30,000 nt of DNA from Symbiodinium natans (Eukaryota > Sar > Dinophyceae > Suessiales > Symbiodiniaceae), in the NCBI GenBank assembly GCA_905221605.1, contig CAJNDS010002814.1, forward strand, positions 17,501 to 47,500, written 5' to 3'. The notes beneath the pieces were generated by a model. It had not been told where the DNA came from, did no database searches, and saw nothing but the letters and a program-made list of their open reading frames with translations. Numbering within the stretch: position 1 is the first letter of the stretch; the number at the start of each line of letters is the position of its first letter. The position numbers were made by a program, and so were the translations under genes. Below are positions 29,965-30,000 of the stretch, in pieces.

Positions 29965-30000
29965 ATGAGTGACAGTGAATATGAAAGTGAGAGTGACGAT
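29965..30000 (+). CDS. Partial paralogue of the preceding gene
   Basis: Only 12 codons are in the window (MSDSEYESESDD). They match the first codons of the 192-aa gene and follow the same leader element. The gene continues past the window edge. Confidence 0.6.
   Translation, partial: MSDSEYESESDD

Noticed and set aside
1-30000. tRNA or rRNA genes
   Set aside because: No cloverleaf with conserved arm sequences and no rRNA core motifs were seen on either strand by eye.

Overview
The window joins two unlike kinds of DNA. Bases 1 to about 11.8 kb are moderately GC-rich nuclear sequence of a eukaryotic alga, full of TTTAGGG/CCCTAAA telomere-like arrays in both orientations. Bases about 11.8 kb to 30 kb are AT-rich, densely packed viral genes that read as an endogenous Polinton-like virus (PLV) or virophage-like element. 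The right end of the element lies outside the window.

The host is probably a dinoflagellate, perhaps Symbiodiniaceae (inference). The best evidence is a gene on the minus strand whose short exons I can join without a break in frame: seven consecutive exons (9446 down to about 6430) encode the C-terminal half of V-type H+-ATPase subunit E. Every intron is phase 0, every acceptor is AG|G, and five of six donors are GC rather than GT. This pattern is typical of dinoflagellates. Most of these introns are filled with telomere-like repeats, so the repeats here are intronic and do not mark a chromosome end. The rest of 1-6.4 kb has the same texture, with a few more exon-like fragments I cannot identify. 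The N-terminal half of subunit E is not found between 9447 and 11.8 kb.

Between the two parts lie a small inverted-repeat-bounded unit holding three 62-bp tandem repeats (9693-9993) and a host-type HNH nuclease-like gene (two exons, minus strand, 11568 to 10245).

The viral element, left to right: a left-terminal region rich in ACAACTT inverted repeats; a retroviral-type (rve) integrase broken by an internal deletion; a small basic protein; a 1317-aa fusion of a DNA polymerase-like region, an SF1 helicase and an HNH-like zinc finger; a leftward block of seven genes (DUF5754-like, two large low-complexity proteins sharing an N-terminal motif, two small proteins, a C2HC zinc-finger protein, the minor capsid/penton protein); a rightward block (lipase-like protein, small ORF, double jelly-roll major capsid protein, GIY-YIG nuclease, fibre with a C-terminal S74 chaperone); a leftward A32/FtsK-HerA-type packaging ATPase; then small rightward genes, several with zinc-binding cysteines, ending in a tandem pair of related genes cut by the window edge.

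Together they supply integration (now broken), replication, capsid assembly, genome packaging and host attachment. Two regulatory patterns recur: perfect inverted repeats at the 3' ends of genes, and a TCTA motif just upstream of several mostly structural genes. Both resemble transcription signals known from giant viruses and their virophages, suggesting the element was once, or still is, expressed by a co-infecting giant virus.
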